NCBI GenBank assembly: GCA_910586095.1
Contig: CAJUHQ010000038.1
Span: forward strand, 1 to 28,229
DNA length: 28,229 bases
Direction: 5' to 3'
Source: an uncultured Lachnospiraceae bacterium
GTDB taxonomy: Bacteria > Bacillota > Clostridia > Lachnospirales > Lachnospiraceae
Within the stretch, counting starts at the first letter, position 1. Every line of letters starts with the position of its first letter. This document shows, one piece after another, positions 1-7,331 of this stretch. Under the pieces are notes generated by a model, which was given only the letters and a program-made list of their open reading frames with translations, had not been told where the DNA came from and did not search any database. The position numbers and the translations under genes are program-made.

Positions 1-2
1 GA

Positions 3-149
3 TTTATGACAAAACAGATATTTCCAGAGGACGAAAATTATTTTGTGAGACAGATAGGGGAAAACTGGGCAAATATTCGTTTAGAAAAGGATTGTGCATT
101 TAGAATATATAAGATCAAGGCAGAAGGTTGTCGGGAAAAATCAAAATAG
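3..149 (+). CDS. Partial ORF, 3' end of unknown gene
   Basis: An open frame enters from the left edge and ends at a TAG at 147-149, giving about 48 residues (first ATG at 6). The tail is hydrophilic and mixed in charge (ends GCREKSK). I do not recognise the family. A weak terminator-like hairpin follows at 175-219, which fits the end of a transcription unit. The region further right carries mobile-element remains, so this may be cargo of the same decayed element; that is inference. It could also be a short complete ORF starting at ATG 6, although no good ribosome binding site is visible inside the window. Confidence 0.35.
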   Translation, partial: FMTKQIFPEDENYFVRQIGENWANIRLEKDCAFRIYKIKAEGCREKSK

Positions 150-174
150 GAAAAATGGAATCTTATTTACCTTT

Positions 175-219
175 AGGTAGCGATTATCTTAATAGAAAAT
201 CAGCTACCTTTTTATTTTT
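175..219 (+). terminator. Weak terminator-like hairpin
   Basis: AGGTAGC (175-181) pairs with GCTACCT (203-209) across a 21-nt loop and runs into a T-rich stretch (TTTTTATTTTT). The stem is only 7 bp, so the call is tentative. Confidence 0.4.
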
Positions 220-240
220 GGAAAGAATGAGATATCAGAA

Positions 241-321
241 ATGATTGAGAGTAAGAACTTAGAAAAAGCATTGCAAATGTTGGAACAGGCAAAACAGCGT
301 GTAATAATCAGTTATAATTAA
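241..321 (+). other. Small ORF of 26 codons, doubtful
   Basis: ATG at 241 opens 26 codons to a TAA at 319-321, with amphipathic, helix-like content (KALQMLEQAKQRV). A purine-rich run (GGAAAGAATGAG, about 220-231) lies upstream. It may be the stub of a longer gene or a chance ORF; no family is recognised. Confidence 0.2.
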
Positions 322-481
322 AAAGAAACTTCAAAATGAGAGTCGGCAGCATAATAAGACAACAGAGCAGACCGAAACAAAGAGGAGAGAGAACTTTAGT
401 GGAAATTTGATAGAAATATGAGGGTGATTGTGGTATTCTATTAGTGGTAAAAATTGAAAGTTGCAAAGGAGACAAAACTAT

Positions 482-1039
482 ATGGAAAAACAGTTAAAGA
501 AAAGACCAATCGAAAAAGAACTGAAATTCTTAGCTGACTTTGAACTATACGGCGTGTTAATGTTTGCAGGAATATATTTTGCAACAAAGTTTATTCTTGA
601 TATGGACTTTGGAAAAAACACGTTCAAATTAAATTGGACTTCGTTTTATCCATTGTTAATATTTTCTGTTATAGTAATAGAGGGTAGTTTCTATTGGCGT
701 AATAAGTTGAGAATGGTAAGAAGAAAAACGGCGTTAAGTAATTTTGAAATTGGGAGGATTTACAGTAAATTAAGATGGATAAATGTAATTTTATTAGCAG
801 CCTATCTGCCAATTATTCTTATTGCGATTCTTGAAAAAGAAGATTTATCTGGAATAATTGTTGGAATTTTATTGTATTTTATGGCGATAATAGAACAAAT
901 CAATTATTTTCATATTAGGCTTTCTTATGAGACGGTAAATGGCAGCATTTTAGTTATTGAGCCTTTAAAAAAACTTTTTACTGGAACTGGAAAACGTTCA
1001 CAATTGCGCAAGGATATTGATACTTATTTAAAAGGTTGA
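482..1039 (+). CDS. Four-TM hypothetical membrane protein
   Basis: This 185-residue protein is of unknown function. The start is taken as the ATG at 482 because an AAAGGAG ribosome binding site (465-471) sits just before it; an upstream TTG at 461 would overlap that site. Four hydrophobic stretches are visible near residues 17-35, 52-69, 99-117 and 123-141. The N-terminus and the loop after the second helix (WRNKLRMVRRK) are strongly basic, suggesting an inside N-terminus by the positive-inside rule. The C-terminus is short, basic and hydrophilic. A terminator-like hairpin follows at 1099-1137. It has no operon partner and lies in a region of mobile-element remains. It could be an accessory cargo protein, but no function can be assigned. 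Confidence 0.75.
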   Translation: MEKQLKKRPIEKELKFLADFELYGVLMFAGIYFATKFILDMDFGKNTFKLNWTSFYPLLIFSVIVIEGSFYWRNKLRMVRRKTALSNFEIGRIYSKLRWINVILLAAYLPIILIAILEKEDLSGIIVGILLYFMAIIEQINYFHIRLSYETVNGSILVIEPLKKLFTGTGKRSQLRKDIDTYLKG

Positions 1040-1436
1040 CGTCTAGTTTGTTTAAATCACCATAACAACAATCACAATGGAATAAGTCATACAGGCATTA
1101 GAGCATATAGAAACAAATCTATGCACTCTATTTTTATATAAAGAAGCAAATTTATGAGCAAAGACAACAACATACAGCATAGCTCCACTTGATAGCATCC
1201 GCAAAAATAATCGTGGAAAAGCACTTTGTAGACACCAAAAAATGGAAACGATATTTGGTGGATAGTTAAGGAACAGATAACAAAAAAATTAAGGAAATAG
1301 CGAAAATTAACACTGGAAACAAAAATAGGAATACAATATAATAAAAGTTAAGAGGAAGTCTCTTTTCATCAAGGAGGAAAATCCTCTGCTCTTGCCAAGG
1401 CAGTCGCAGTTTCCTCCAAAAAACATAAAGGATTGA
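1040..1436. other. Gene-free stretch with decayed DNA and hairpins
   Basis: About 400 bases without an intact gene. It holds the terminator at 1099-1137, short frames broken by many stops (1150-1330), and a nested hairpin region at 1360-1446 that leads into a serine recombinase stub. It reads as a degraded mobile-element end. Confidence 0.5.
1099..1137 (+). terminator. Terminator after the four-TM protein
   Basis: TAGAG (1099-1103) pairs with CTCTA (1126-1130), with an inner CATA/TATG pairing, followed by TTTTTAT. It lies 60 bases after the stop of the upstream gene. Confidence 0.5.
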
Positions 1437-1446
1437 ATGAAAAGAG
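1360..1446 (+). repeat. Nested inverted repeats before recombinase stub
   Basis: An outer 10-bp perfect inverted repeat (CTCTTTTCAT at 1360-1369, ATGAAAAGAG at 1437-1446) encloses an inner 8-bp one (GGAGGAAA at 1373-1380, TTTCCTCC at 1410-1417). The region between holds further short GC-rich complementarity (CTGC/GCAG). The outer right arm covers the start codon of the recombinase stub, so folding of the RNA would hide that start. Whether it is a regulatory leader or part of an element end cannot be told from sequence alone. Confidence 0.5.
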
Positions 1447-1542
1447 CAAAATTAAATAACGACAAAATCACTGCTTTCTATTGTAGGCTTTCCAAAGATA
1501 GCGGCACGAACAATGAGAGCGTACATATCAAGAATTATAACA
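1437..1542 (+). pseudogene. 5' stub of a large serine recombinase
   Basis: From ATG 1437 the frame reads MKRAKLNNDKITAFYCRLS and continues with SGTNNES. This matches the N-terminal pattern of large serine recombinases of the TnpX/Tn4451 and clostridial conjugative-transposon type (D-K-I-T-A-L-Y-C-R-L-S, then E-S-x-x-I-x-N). The nucleophile would be Ser19 in the YCRLS motif. Similarity stops after about 35 codons, where the sequence runs into the 3' end of a GC-rich gene on the other strand. The rest of the recombinase (normally about 500 residues) is missing, so this is a broken relic. It is preceded by a weak AAAGGAT ribosome binding site. Family assignment rests on recalled motifs, not a search. 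Confidence 0.7.
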
Positions 1543-2660
1543 CAAACCCGTGTTCTTGTTTCCATCTTGTCCACTGCTCGTTATCCATCAGCAGTTTCCA
1601 GGCCCCTCGGTAGTCCAGGCCAAAATGGTCCAGACAGCCCATTAGGTTAGAGCATATCACTCCAAAGGGGCGTCTGGCTCCGGCGCAACAGTATTCGTTT
1701 GGATTTATCAGGCTTTTCAGACGCAGTTGGCTGCCCGCGTAGTCGTCTTTAGCATCTTGAGTGGTACGAAATTTGTCCAGCAGTGACACCCAGACCTGCT
1801 TCAGCCGCAGGTCCTCAATATCCTTTGTCACCCATATAGCATGGATCAAGGTGGAGTACTCTGTCCGCTCATGGTTTTTCTCGTCGGTCAGATAGTTTAA
1901 GAAGTAGTCCACCACCTTCTCTCGTCCATTGAGTTTGCTCAAACAGGTGAACAGGAAGTTTTTATCATTCTGGTCTAGGTCGGTCCGATACAACTGGTCC
2001 TTCAGCAGTCTAGCGTGAATTTCAGGGTAATCCTTCAAGGTGGAGAAGATGTTGCAGGCGTCCCAGAAGGGCTGGCCCCGTAGGGAGTACATCTTCTCCA
2101 GTACCCGCGCCCACCAAGCTTCCTTGACCGCTCGGCCGCCTGAATAGCAGATGACAAAGATGGCCTCTGGATAAGCCCCGAAGTCCCACAGAGCATCTAT
2201 TTGGTCCTCCATGCCAGGCGTGCGGAAATGGGACAGCATCTTAATGAGGACCATGCGCAGCTTGGAGTTCCCCTCTCCATTGCAGACCTTTTTGAAGTAT
2301 GTCTTCTGTCGAGAGGGCAGTTGCTGGAACTTATAGTAGCTCTCTACGATCTCAATGCGGGTCTGTACGTCCTCTGTCTGCTCATATAACTCCATTAGCT
2401 CCTGAGGCGTGCCATCCAGATATAGGCCAAAGTACATCTCCTCATCGTCATATCCAGCAATCACCTCCCGAGTCCAGCGATCAAACCAGGCCAGGAAGTC
2501 CTGCTCCCGCATGATGATGGGTGGATCGCACTGCAGGCGGTTTTAGCTGGTATTTGTGACTGTAGGCACCAAAGCGGGAAAAATCTGGGTCCTTTTCTTT
2601 GGCGCGTTTGAGCTGTTTGAGCAGCTTCCCAACCCAAGCAGGGCGTGGACTTTTTGCCAT
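1535..2660 (-). pseudogene. SMI1/KNR4-type protein, deleted and frameshifted
   Basis: A GGAGGAAAAAATT ribosome binding site precedes ATG 2660. The first ~43 codons read MAKSPRPAWVGKLLKQLKRA and then FGAYSHKYQLKPP, a typical start of clostridial SMI1/KNR4-family proteins. That frame then drifts into THHHAGAGLPGLV and stops at 2481. The long downstream frame (1535-2512, 325 codons from its first ATG) continues in another phase with DFLAWFDRW and YEQTEDVQTRIEIVESYYKF, a helical, HEAT-like tail ending in WTRWKQEHGFVL. The SMI1 core normally found between these parts is absent. The simplest reading is an internal deletion near 2515-2535 that also shifted the frame. The 325-residue frame might still be translated alone, but no ribosome binding site is evident for it. 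Base composition is far more GC-rich than the flanks, which suggests transfer. Confidence 0.6.
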
Positions 2661-2932
2661 AATTTTTTCCTCCTCTTATTGTTCTTACCATCCATATTTG
2701 TTTCAAAACGCCTAAAGGAAAGGCGTATTTTACCATCCAAAAGTCATAAAGTAAGTCCCGATTCGTAGAATCAACTCGCTTCAAGTGTAGCACAAAACTA
2801 TCTGGTGCTCAAGCTTTGTTGTAGAGCCTTTATCTATTTCACAAGCAGTGTCTGCTTGTTGGAGGAACACCCCAAAACCCCTTGAACATGAAGTGGGTAT
2901 AGAAATGGATCATATGAAAGGAGTGCGAAGAA
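2661..2932. other. Intergenic with hairpins
   Basis: Holds a short ACGCCT/AGGCGT hairpin (2708-2726) followed on the minus strand by TTTT, and a perfect 8-bp hairpin at 2841-2859 followed by TTGGAGGAACACCCC. The leader of the P-loop kinase gene, with AAAGGAG, lies at its right end. No coding frame is convincing here. Confidence 0.4.
2841..2859. repeat. Perfect short hairpin, possibly mobile-element site
   Basis: ACAAGCAG (2841-2848), loop TGT, CTGCTTGT (2852-2859), followed at once by TGGAGGAACACCCCAAAACC. A compact hairpin next to a conserved-looking flank resembles transfer origins or recombination sites in general layout only. No relaxase gene is present in the window. Confidence 0.35.
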
Positions 2933-3550
2933 ATGTATTGTATAGTAGTGACAGGAATTCCGGCAGCAGGAAAAAGTACTATGGCAGAAGTTATGTCAGA
3001 AAGGCTAAAGATCCCTGTGATTTCAAAGGATACCATTAAAGAATTGCTATTTGACAATGTTGGATTTGAGTCGCGAGAGGAAAAAGTAAATCTTGGAATT
3101 GCCAGCATGGAAATTATGTATTATATTGCAGGTCAACTTATGAAAGCAGGACAAGCGTTTATCTTGGAGAATAATTTTGAATATTCATCAGAACATGGAA
3201 TAAAAACGTTGTTAAAAAAGTATCAATATTTTGTACTAACAATTACATTAACAGGCGATTACAAAGTAATTTATCAACGCTTTTTGGAAAGGGATAGTAG
3301 TCCTGACAGGCATAGAGGGCATGTTGTAAATGATTGCTATCCAGAAAAGAAAGAGAGCAATCCAAAGAAATTAAAAGCGCCATCTATTTCTTATGAAAAT
3401 TATGTACATGGAATACAACAAAGAGGATTTGAAGACTTTTTGGTTGATGGCAAACAGATTAAAGTTGACACAACAGATTTCTCAAAAGTTGATATGGAAG
3501 AATTGTTTTTGCAGATTGTGGAATGGAGAAAAGAAATTTTACATAATTAA
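2933..3550 (+). CDS. P-loop kinase / AAA_33-type ATPase
   Basis: This 205-residue soluble protein starts at ATG 2933 with a good AAAGGAGTG site upstream. The Walker A motif GIPAAGKST lies at residues 8-16, right after the first beta strand (MYCIVVT), as in small P-loop kinases of the AAA_33/zeta-toxin-like group. It is followed by ISKDTIKELLFD, a typical substrate-side segment after the first helix. A central strand (VLTITLTGD) and an arginine-rich stretch (FLERDSSPDRHRGH) fit the lid region of such kinases. The substrate is unknown; nucleoside, sugar or RNA-end phosphorylation are all possible. It stands alone between mobile-element relics and a bla-type regulator, and ends at a strong terminator (3636-3675). 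Confidence 0.75.
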   Translation: MYCIVVTGIPAAGKSTMAEVMSERLKIPVISKDTIKELLFDNVGFESREEKVNLGIASMEIMYYIAGQLMKAGQAFILENNFEYSSEHGIKTLLKKYQYFVLTITLTGDYKVIYQRFLERDSSPDRHRGHVVNDCYPEKKESNPKKLKAPSISYENYVHGIQQRGFEDFLVDGKQIKVDTTDFSKVDMEELFLQIVEWRKEILHN

Positions 3551-3635
3551 TATTTTGTTTATTTGGAAAAAGAGGTATCTTTCTTTGACAAGAATATGCG
3601 CAAAGACAACAGTTTAAATGGATTTTCAACCTTAC

Positions 3636-3675
3636 AAAAAACACCGTTTTCATTAAAATTGGAGCGGTGTTTTTG
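3636..3675 (+). terminator. Intrinsic terminator after P-loop kinase
   Basis: AAAAACACCG (3637-3646) pairs with CGGTGTTTTT (3665-3674) across an 18-nt loop. The A and T tracts on both sides make it potentially bidirectional. Confidence 0.8.
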
Positions 3676-3729
3676 TATGATCTTGGATAGGGTGTTTAGA
3701 AATTCGCAATGGATTTTTGAGGATCTGGA

Positions 3730-3781
3730 TTGACAAAAGTACGACAAAGTGTTATTCTTTCTATTGACAACATTGTGTTAT
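3730..3781 (+). promoter_or_regulatory. Promoter and probable BlaI operators
   Basis: TTGACA (3730-3735) and TATTCT (3753-3758) are spaced by 17 bases. Two similar blocks lie across and after it: GACAAAGTGTTAT (3743-3755) and GACAACATTGTGTTAT (3766-3781), the second holding the ACAA/TTGT dyad. BlaI/MecI repressors bind short ACA/TGT dyads at their own promoters, so these are candidate operators for autoregulation of the pair downstream. Confidence 0.6.
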
Positions 3782-3800
3782 ACATTAGGGGGATTACAAC

Positions 3801-4178
3801 ATGATACAACAAATATCTGATGCTGAACTTGAAATTATGAAAATCATATGGGGGAATCCAGAGGCAGTGACACTATTTTCCTATATTATGGATGGACTGG
3901 CGGCCAGAGGTAAGCCATGTCAAAAGAATACGCTAATTGTGTTGCTGTCGCGTCTGATAAATAAGGGATTTTTGAGGGCCAAGAAAATTGGACGCCATAA
4001 TGAATATACCACGCTTGTTTCTGAAGCACAGTACCAGACAGTACAGACAAGAAACTTTTTGGATAAAATCTATGAGGGGAGCGCAAAAGGACTAGTTTCT
4101 ACGCTAATCATGGGTGACTTGCTGGCAGATGAGGAGTACGAAGAGTTAAAAAGGTTGTTGGAGAAAGGGAAAGGATAA
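3801..4178 (+). CDS. BlaI/MecI-family transcriptional repressor
   Basis: This 125-residue protein has the usual family length (about 120-130). The N-terminal winged helix is visible: ISDAELEIMKIIW at residues 4-16 is the family signature, and KNTLIVLLSRLINKGFLRAK contains the recognition helix and wing start. The C-terminal part (LADEEYEELKRLLEKG) is the dimerisation helix. Such repressors are cleaved or released when the partner membrane peptidase is activated. The partner gene starts 2 bases after the stop codon, so the two are co-transcribed. A ribosome binding site (TAGGGGGAT) lies upstream. The promoter and likely operators are at 3730-3781. No beta-lactamase or PBP gene is adjacent, so targets other than its own operon are unknown. 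Confidence 0.92.
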   Translation: MIQQISDAELEIMKIIWGNPEAVTLFSYIMDGLAARGKPCQKNTLIVLLSRLINKGFLRAKKIGRHNEYTTLVSEAQYQTVQTRNFLDKIYEGSAKGLVSTLIMGDLLADEEYEELKRLLEKGKG

Positions 4179-4180
4179 GC

Positions 4181-6370
4181 ATGAATACAGTTTTGAAAAT
4201 CTTTCTGTCTATGTCTATTTCTGGCAGTTTGCTAATTCTAGTTCTGCTTTTGGCGAAACGATTTTTGAAAGAGAAAATTAGCCGACAGTGGCAATATTAT
4301 ATTTGGCTTATCGTTATTTTGCGCCTGTTGCTTCCGTTCGGGTCAGAAAGAACTCTTTTGGGAAAAACGTATCAAGCTGTCGATCAGGCGATTACTCAGT
4401 CTGTACCTTCACCGAAACAACAGCCTGCACCAAACGCTACAAGAAGCGGCTTTGCCCCTGCTATCAAAGACAATGAAAATCCAAATAGCCTGGAGGAGAA
4501 TTTGACAATCGCCTATCCACTTCAAGATAGTAAAATGTTGGTCATCAATCACATTTGGCTGGCGATTGCCCTAGGGATGTTGATACGAAAAATAACAATT
4601 TATCAGGGATTTATACAGTATATCAAGGCTGGATGGAATCCAATTTCTGACACTGAGATTTTAGATCAGCTCTCTATTGTTGCAAAACAGGCAGGTATAA
4701 AAAAGCCAATAGAGCTATGTGTCAATCCATTAGTTTCTTCTCCGCTATTGATTGGCTTTTTTCGTCCATGTATTGTACTGCCAAGTGCAGATATTTCAAA
4801 AAAGAATTTTTGCTATATTGTCTTGCATGAGTTGATGCATTATAAGCGACGCGATATGTTTTACAAATGGTTGGTGCAGGTTGTAGTTTGCCTGCATTGG
4901 TTTAATCCTTTTGTGCATCTTATGAACAGGGAAATTACAAAGGCTTGTGAATTTTCTTGTGATGAAGCGGTTCTTTCAAAAATGGGCAGAGAGAACGCAC
5001 AGGACTATGGAAAAACCTTGCTTGATGCTATGGCAGCAGTTGGAAGATACAAGGAAAGCCTTGGAGCTGTCACATTAAGCGAAAACAAACAGCTATTGAA
5101 AGAAAGGTTAGGTGCAATTATGAATTTCAAGAAGAAGTCAAAGACAATACAGCTTTTGACAGGTGTGTTGACGCTATGCATAATTGTGGGAGCTTCTTTT
5201 GTTGGTGTTTATCCTGTTGCCGCTGCCGTGGAGGTACCCAGTTCGACAAATATGGAGCAATTATTACCATCACAGTCTGATAATGAACTAATGGCAGACG
5301 ATTCGCCAGTAATGGAAACATTGGATTTTAGGGGAAAAACATACTATTTAGTCCATAATGAAACTCAGCTTAGAGCGATTGGAACAGGTCAGTATGGTAT
5401 GGATCAGAATTATATGCAGCAGGCAGATATTTGGTTGTCTGCGGATGAATGGGTGCCCATTGGAACATGGGACAATCCATTTACAGGGACTTATACAGGA
5501 AACGGTTTTGAGATCATAGGGCTTACCATGACCGATCCAAATGCTGAGATTATTGGACTGTTTGGAGTTGCGCAAAACGCACACATTTACAATATTACTC
5601 TGCAGGATTATGATATTGTAGATGCGGGGCAAAATGTTGCAAATAAATCGGTTGGAGCAATCCTTGCGATTGGGCGCTGGGTTCGTTGCTACGATAATTT
5701 TGTCTATCCCAAAGAAACAAATGTAAATCATGAGGATGCTTCTTCTCAGATAGAACAGTACTATAAAGATAATAGTTTGCCATTGTTTCAAATGGCGTTT
5801 GGCAGTTTAGATGAAAAGGAACAAGGTAAGTGGTTGGACAGAATTTATACAGATAATCGGATTGCGTTTTGGGGCACTGCAATTGGGGTGCTAGATGAGG
5901 ATTGTGCCTTGATACAGCGTTACGCGGAGAAGACCTATGCAAACGACAGCATCGCTTACTTTTCAGCATTGGCCATGTATATGAGTGATGAAACGCTGGA
6001 AGTCTGGCTAGATAGAGCTCTTGAGGATAAGAATACGTGGTTCCAATCTGTTTTATTTAATGCCTTGGATCGGGACGACGAATTTGATAAACTGGAAGAA
6101 AAACAAGAGAAAGAGTGGGCCGAAGCACGAATGGCGGAATATGGAGCGGTGGGCGTTACCATTGACGGAAAAAATTATTACTACCAGGGGCAGTTAGTCA
6201 ATATTTTTTTAGACATTGTACAACGCGATCAATCCTTCTACACGCTAGACATGAATCCCAAAGGAACGATCAATATCAAAATTATTCGTGATACAGACAA
6301 CAAAATCACAGGGGTTATTGATATGACCGAGGAGGAAGTAACAAAACTGCTTGGAGATATGGGAGATTAG
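4181..6370 (+). CDS. BlaR1-type M56 membrane metallopeptidase
   Basis: This 729-residue protein combines an N-terminal M56 (BlaR1/MecR1) peptidase with a long extracellular tail. Hydrophobic segments lie near residues 5-25, 36-54, 124-142, 228-246 and 326-350. The zinc motif HELMH is at 216-220, with CEFSCDEAV further on as the third-ligand region. After the last membrane helix there is no penicillin-binding transpeptidase domain. Instead there is a stretch like GLUG-type repeats (WVPIGTWDNPFTGTYTG, then GLFGVAQNAHIYNITL), an all-helical region, and a beta-rich end. In the family the sensor part activates the peptidase, which then inactivates BlaI. Here the signal is probably not a covalently bound beta-lactam, but some other envelope cue. 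The gene is translationally close to the repressor (2-base gap). Confidence 0.88.
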   Translation: MNTVLKIFLSMSISGSLLILVLLLAKRFLKEKISRQWQYYIWLIVILRLLLPFGSERTLLGKTYQAVDQAITQSVPSPKQQPAPNATRSGFAPAIKDNENPNSLEENLTIAYPLQDSKMLVINHIWLAIALGMLIRKITIYQGFIQYIKAGWNPISDTEILDQLSIVAKQAGIKKPIELCVNPLVSSPLLIGFFRPCIVLPSADISKKNFCYIVLHELMHYKRRDMFYKWLVQVVVCLHWFNPFVHLMNREITKACEFSCDEAVLSKMGRENAQDYGKTLLDAMAAVGRYKESLGAVTLSENKQLLKERLGAIMNFKKKSKTIQLLTGVLTLCIIVGASFVGVYPVAAAVEVPSSTNMEQLLPSQSDNELMADDSPVMETLDFRGKTYYLVHNETQLRAIGTGQYGMDQNYMQQADIWLSADEWVPIGTWDNPFTGTYTGNGFEIIGLTMTDPNAEIIGLFGVAQNAHIYNITLQDYDIVDAGQNVANKSVGAILAIGRWVRCYDNFVYPKETNVNHEDASSQIEQYYKDNSLPLFQMAFGSLDEKEQGKWLDRIYTDNRIAFWGTAIGVLDEDCALIQRYAEKTYANDSIAYFSALAMYMSDETLEVWLDRALEDKNTWFQSVLFNALDRDDEFDKLEEKQEKEWAEARMAEYGAVGVTIDGKNYYYQGQLVNIFLDIVQRDQSFYTLDMNPKGTINIKIIRDTDNKITGVIDMTEEEVTKLLGDMGD

Positions 6371-6372
6371 TA

Positions 6373-6501
6373 TGAAATATAAAATTTCACCATCCTGATT
6401 TGTATGCCTGCCAAAGCGGGCAGATGGGAGTTAGCGTGAAATATAAAATTTCACGCATCTTGATTGGAGTGCCCGCGAAGGCGGGCAGATGGGAGTTAGC
6501 G
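6373..6501 (+). repeat. Tandem duplication of a hairpin leader
   Basis: Two copies (6373-6436 and 6437-6501) start with the palindrome TGAAATATAAAATTTCA, continue with CATC(C/T)TGATT, then a GC hairpin, then CAGATGGGAGTTAGCG. The hairpins are GCCTGC-CAAA-GCGGGC (6406-6421) and GCCCGC-GAAG-GCGGGC (6471-6486); the C/T difference keeps a G-U pair. The second copy ends at a GTG that opens a secreted-protein stub, so the unit looks like a translation-initiation leader that was duplicated. Parts recur at 21237-21315. Confidence 0.75.
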
Positions 6502-6557
6502 TGAGAAAGAAGATGAAGAAATTATTCCTGTTGATTGCGTTATCGGGTGAATCTTGA
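6501..6557 (+). pseudogene. Stub of a secreted-protein gene
   Basis: GTG at 6501, placed after a GGGAG ribosome binding site, opens VRKKMKKLFLLIALSGES and stops at 6555-6557. The sequence is a classic signal-peptide start (basic, then hydrophobic) that ends just after the hydrophobic core. It is probably the remaining 5' end of a secreted or lipoprotein gene lost by deletion. Nothing of the mature protein can be seen downstream. Confidence 0.5.
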
Positions 6558-6598
6558 CTACTTTAGGACAATAGTTAGAATTTCTATCAGAATAACGG

Positions 6599-6704
6599 TA
6601 TAATAAAAATGTTGTTTCGGCGGCTGGTGTCTGCACACTAAAACAACATATAAGTAGCCTTGCGGCGGTTTTGAATCGACAAATTCAAAACCGCCATTTT
6701 CTTG
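6599..6704 (+). ncRNA. Candidate small RNA with promoter and terminator
   Basis: TATAAT at 6599-6604 could start a transcript near 6611. The following 90 bases fold into a 9-bp perfect hairpin (ATGTTGTTT at 6609-6617 with AAACAACAT at 6641-6649) and a 13-bp terminator stem (6664-6676 with 6683-6695, 6-nt loop, then ATTTTCTTGTTT). No open frame with a ribosome binding site lies inside. There is no clear -35 box at the usual distance. It could also be the leftover leader of a deleted gene. Confidence 0.4.
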
Positions 6705-6705
6705 T
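6663..6705 (+). terminator. Strong intrinsic terminator
   Basis: GGCGGTTTTGAAT (6664-6676) pairs perfectly with ATTCAAAACCGCC (6683-6695) across CGACAA, followed by ATTTTCTTGTTT. It closes the rightward unit before the convergent gene at 6840. Confidence 0.85.
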
Positions 6706-6839
6706 TTCTCTAATATCTAATTCCATAAGATTTTCTCTAAGAAATATATTTTTGCTTCATAATCGGTTTATGTGACGTTGGTGTATTAGACTCAATTTGG
6801 TGGATAAAAGGCTGCGTATAGGAATGTGTGATTATTAAG

Positions 6840-7331
6840 CTATACAAATGATGGGACACCCTCATAGTGAAGTTTAGGAAGTTCTTCTTTTTTATTAAAG
6901 TAAATATGTATCGCTTGATGATCTCCTCTAATGTCTGTCTCGGGCATCCAGCTACACACAATAACTTCATAATTGCCATTTTCTAAGGTGATTTTGATGT
7001 CACTGTCAGTGGCTTCCTTATAGCGCATAAGGGTATATAGATCTCGAAAGAACACTGTATTTTCTGTGACAGTTAAGCACAATTTTAGTGCCCAGTCAGG
7101 AGCCAGTTCATCAAAGTTGGGATATACATCTTGATAGATAGTAAGCATAAATGGCCCAGGACTTCCAGTAGCAAAGCCAACAATAGAGCCTTCATAAATG
7201 TGCTGTACAACATCTTCAACCTTGTTATAATGTTCCATTAAATAACGTTCACCTGCATGAATATGGCTGACAGCATGAGGAGAATAAAATATTATTCCTA
7301 GTCCATCTAGGTCAAGTTGAAATTGTTCCAT
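6840..7331 (-). CDS. Hypothetical protein, 163 aa
   Basis: This cytoplasmic-looking protein has no signal peptide or membrane helix. The start at 7331 is supported by an AAAGGAAAAATT site. Notable segments are FYSPHAVSHIHAGERYL (residues 15-31), GSPGPFMLTIYQDVYP and the end HIYFNKKEELPKLHYEG. It contains several histidines near the N-terminus, but no catalytic signature I can name. It is monocistronic, with an AT-rich promoter region containing TATTAT/TATACAT and the sequence ATGAGAATCATATT, which vaguely resembles half of a Fur box. A short protein alone in an accessory region could be an immunity or stress protein, but that is only a guess. I do not recognise the family. Confidence 0.7.
   Translation of the reverse strand: MEQFQLDLDGLGIIFYSPHAVSHIHAGERYLMEHYNKVEDVVQHIYEGSIVGFATGSPGPFMLTIYQDVYPNFDELAPDWALKLCLTVTENTVFFRDLYTLMRYKEATDSDIKITLENGNYEVIVCSWMPETDIRGDHQAIHIYFNKKEELPKLHYEGVPSFV

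Noticed and set aside
2461..2793. Minus-strand ORF of 110 codons over the start of the SMI1-type gene
   Set aside because: The well-supported start with GGAGGAAAAAATT at 2660 uses another frame; this ORF is a shadow.
5348..5969. Minus-strand ORFs of 147 and 124 codons inside the BlaR1-like gene
   Set aside because: Both are antisense to a continuous 729-codon gene with clear motifs.
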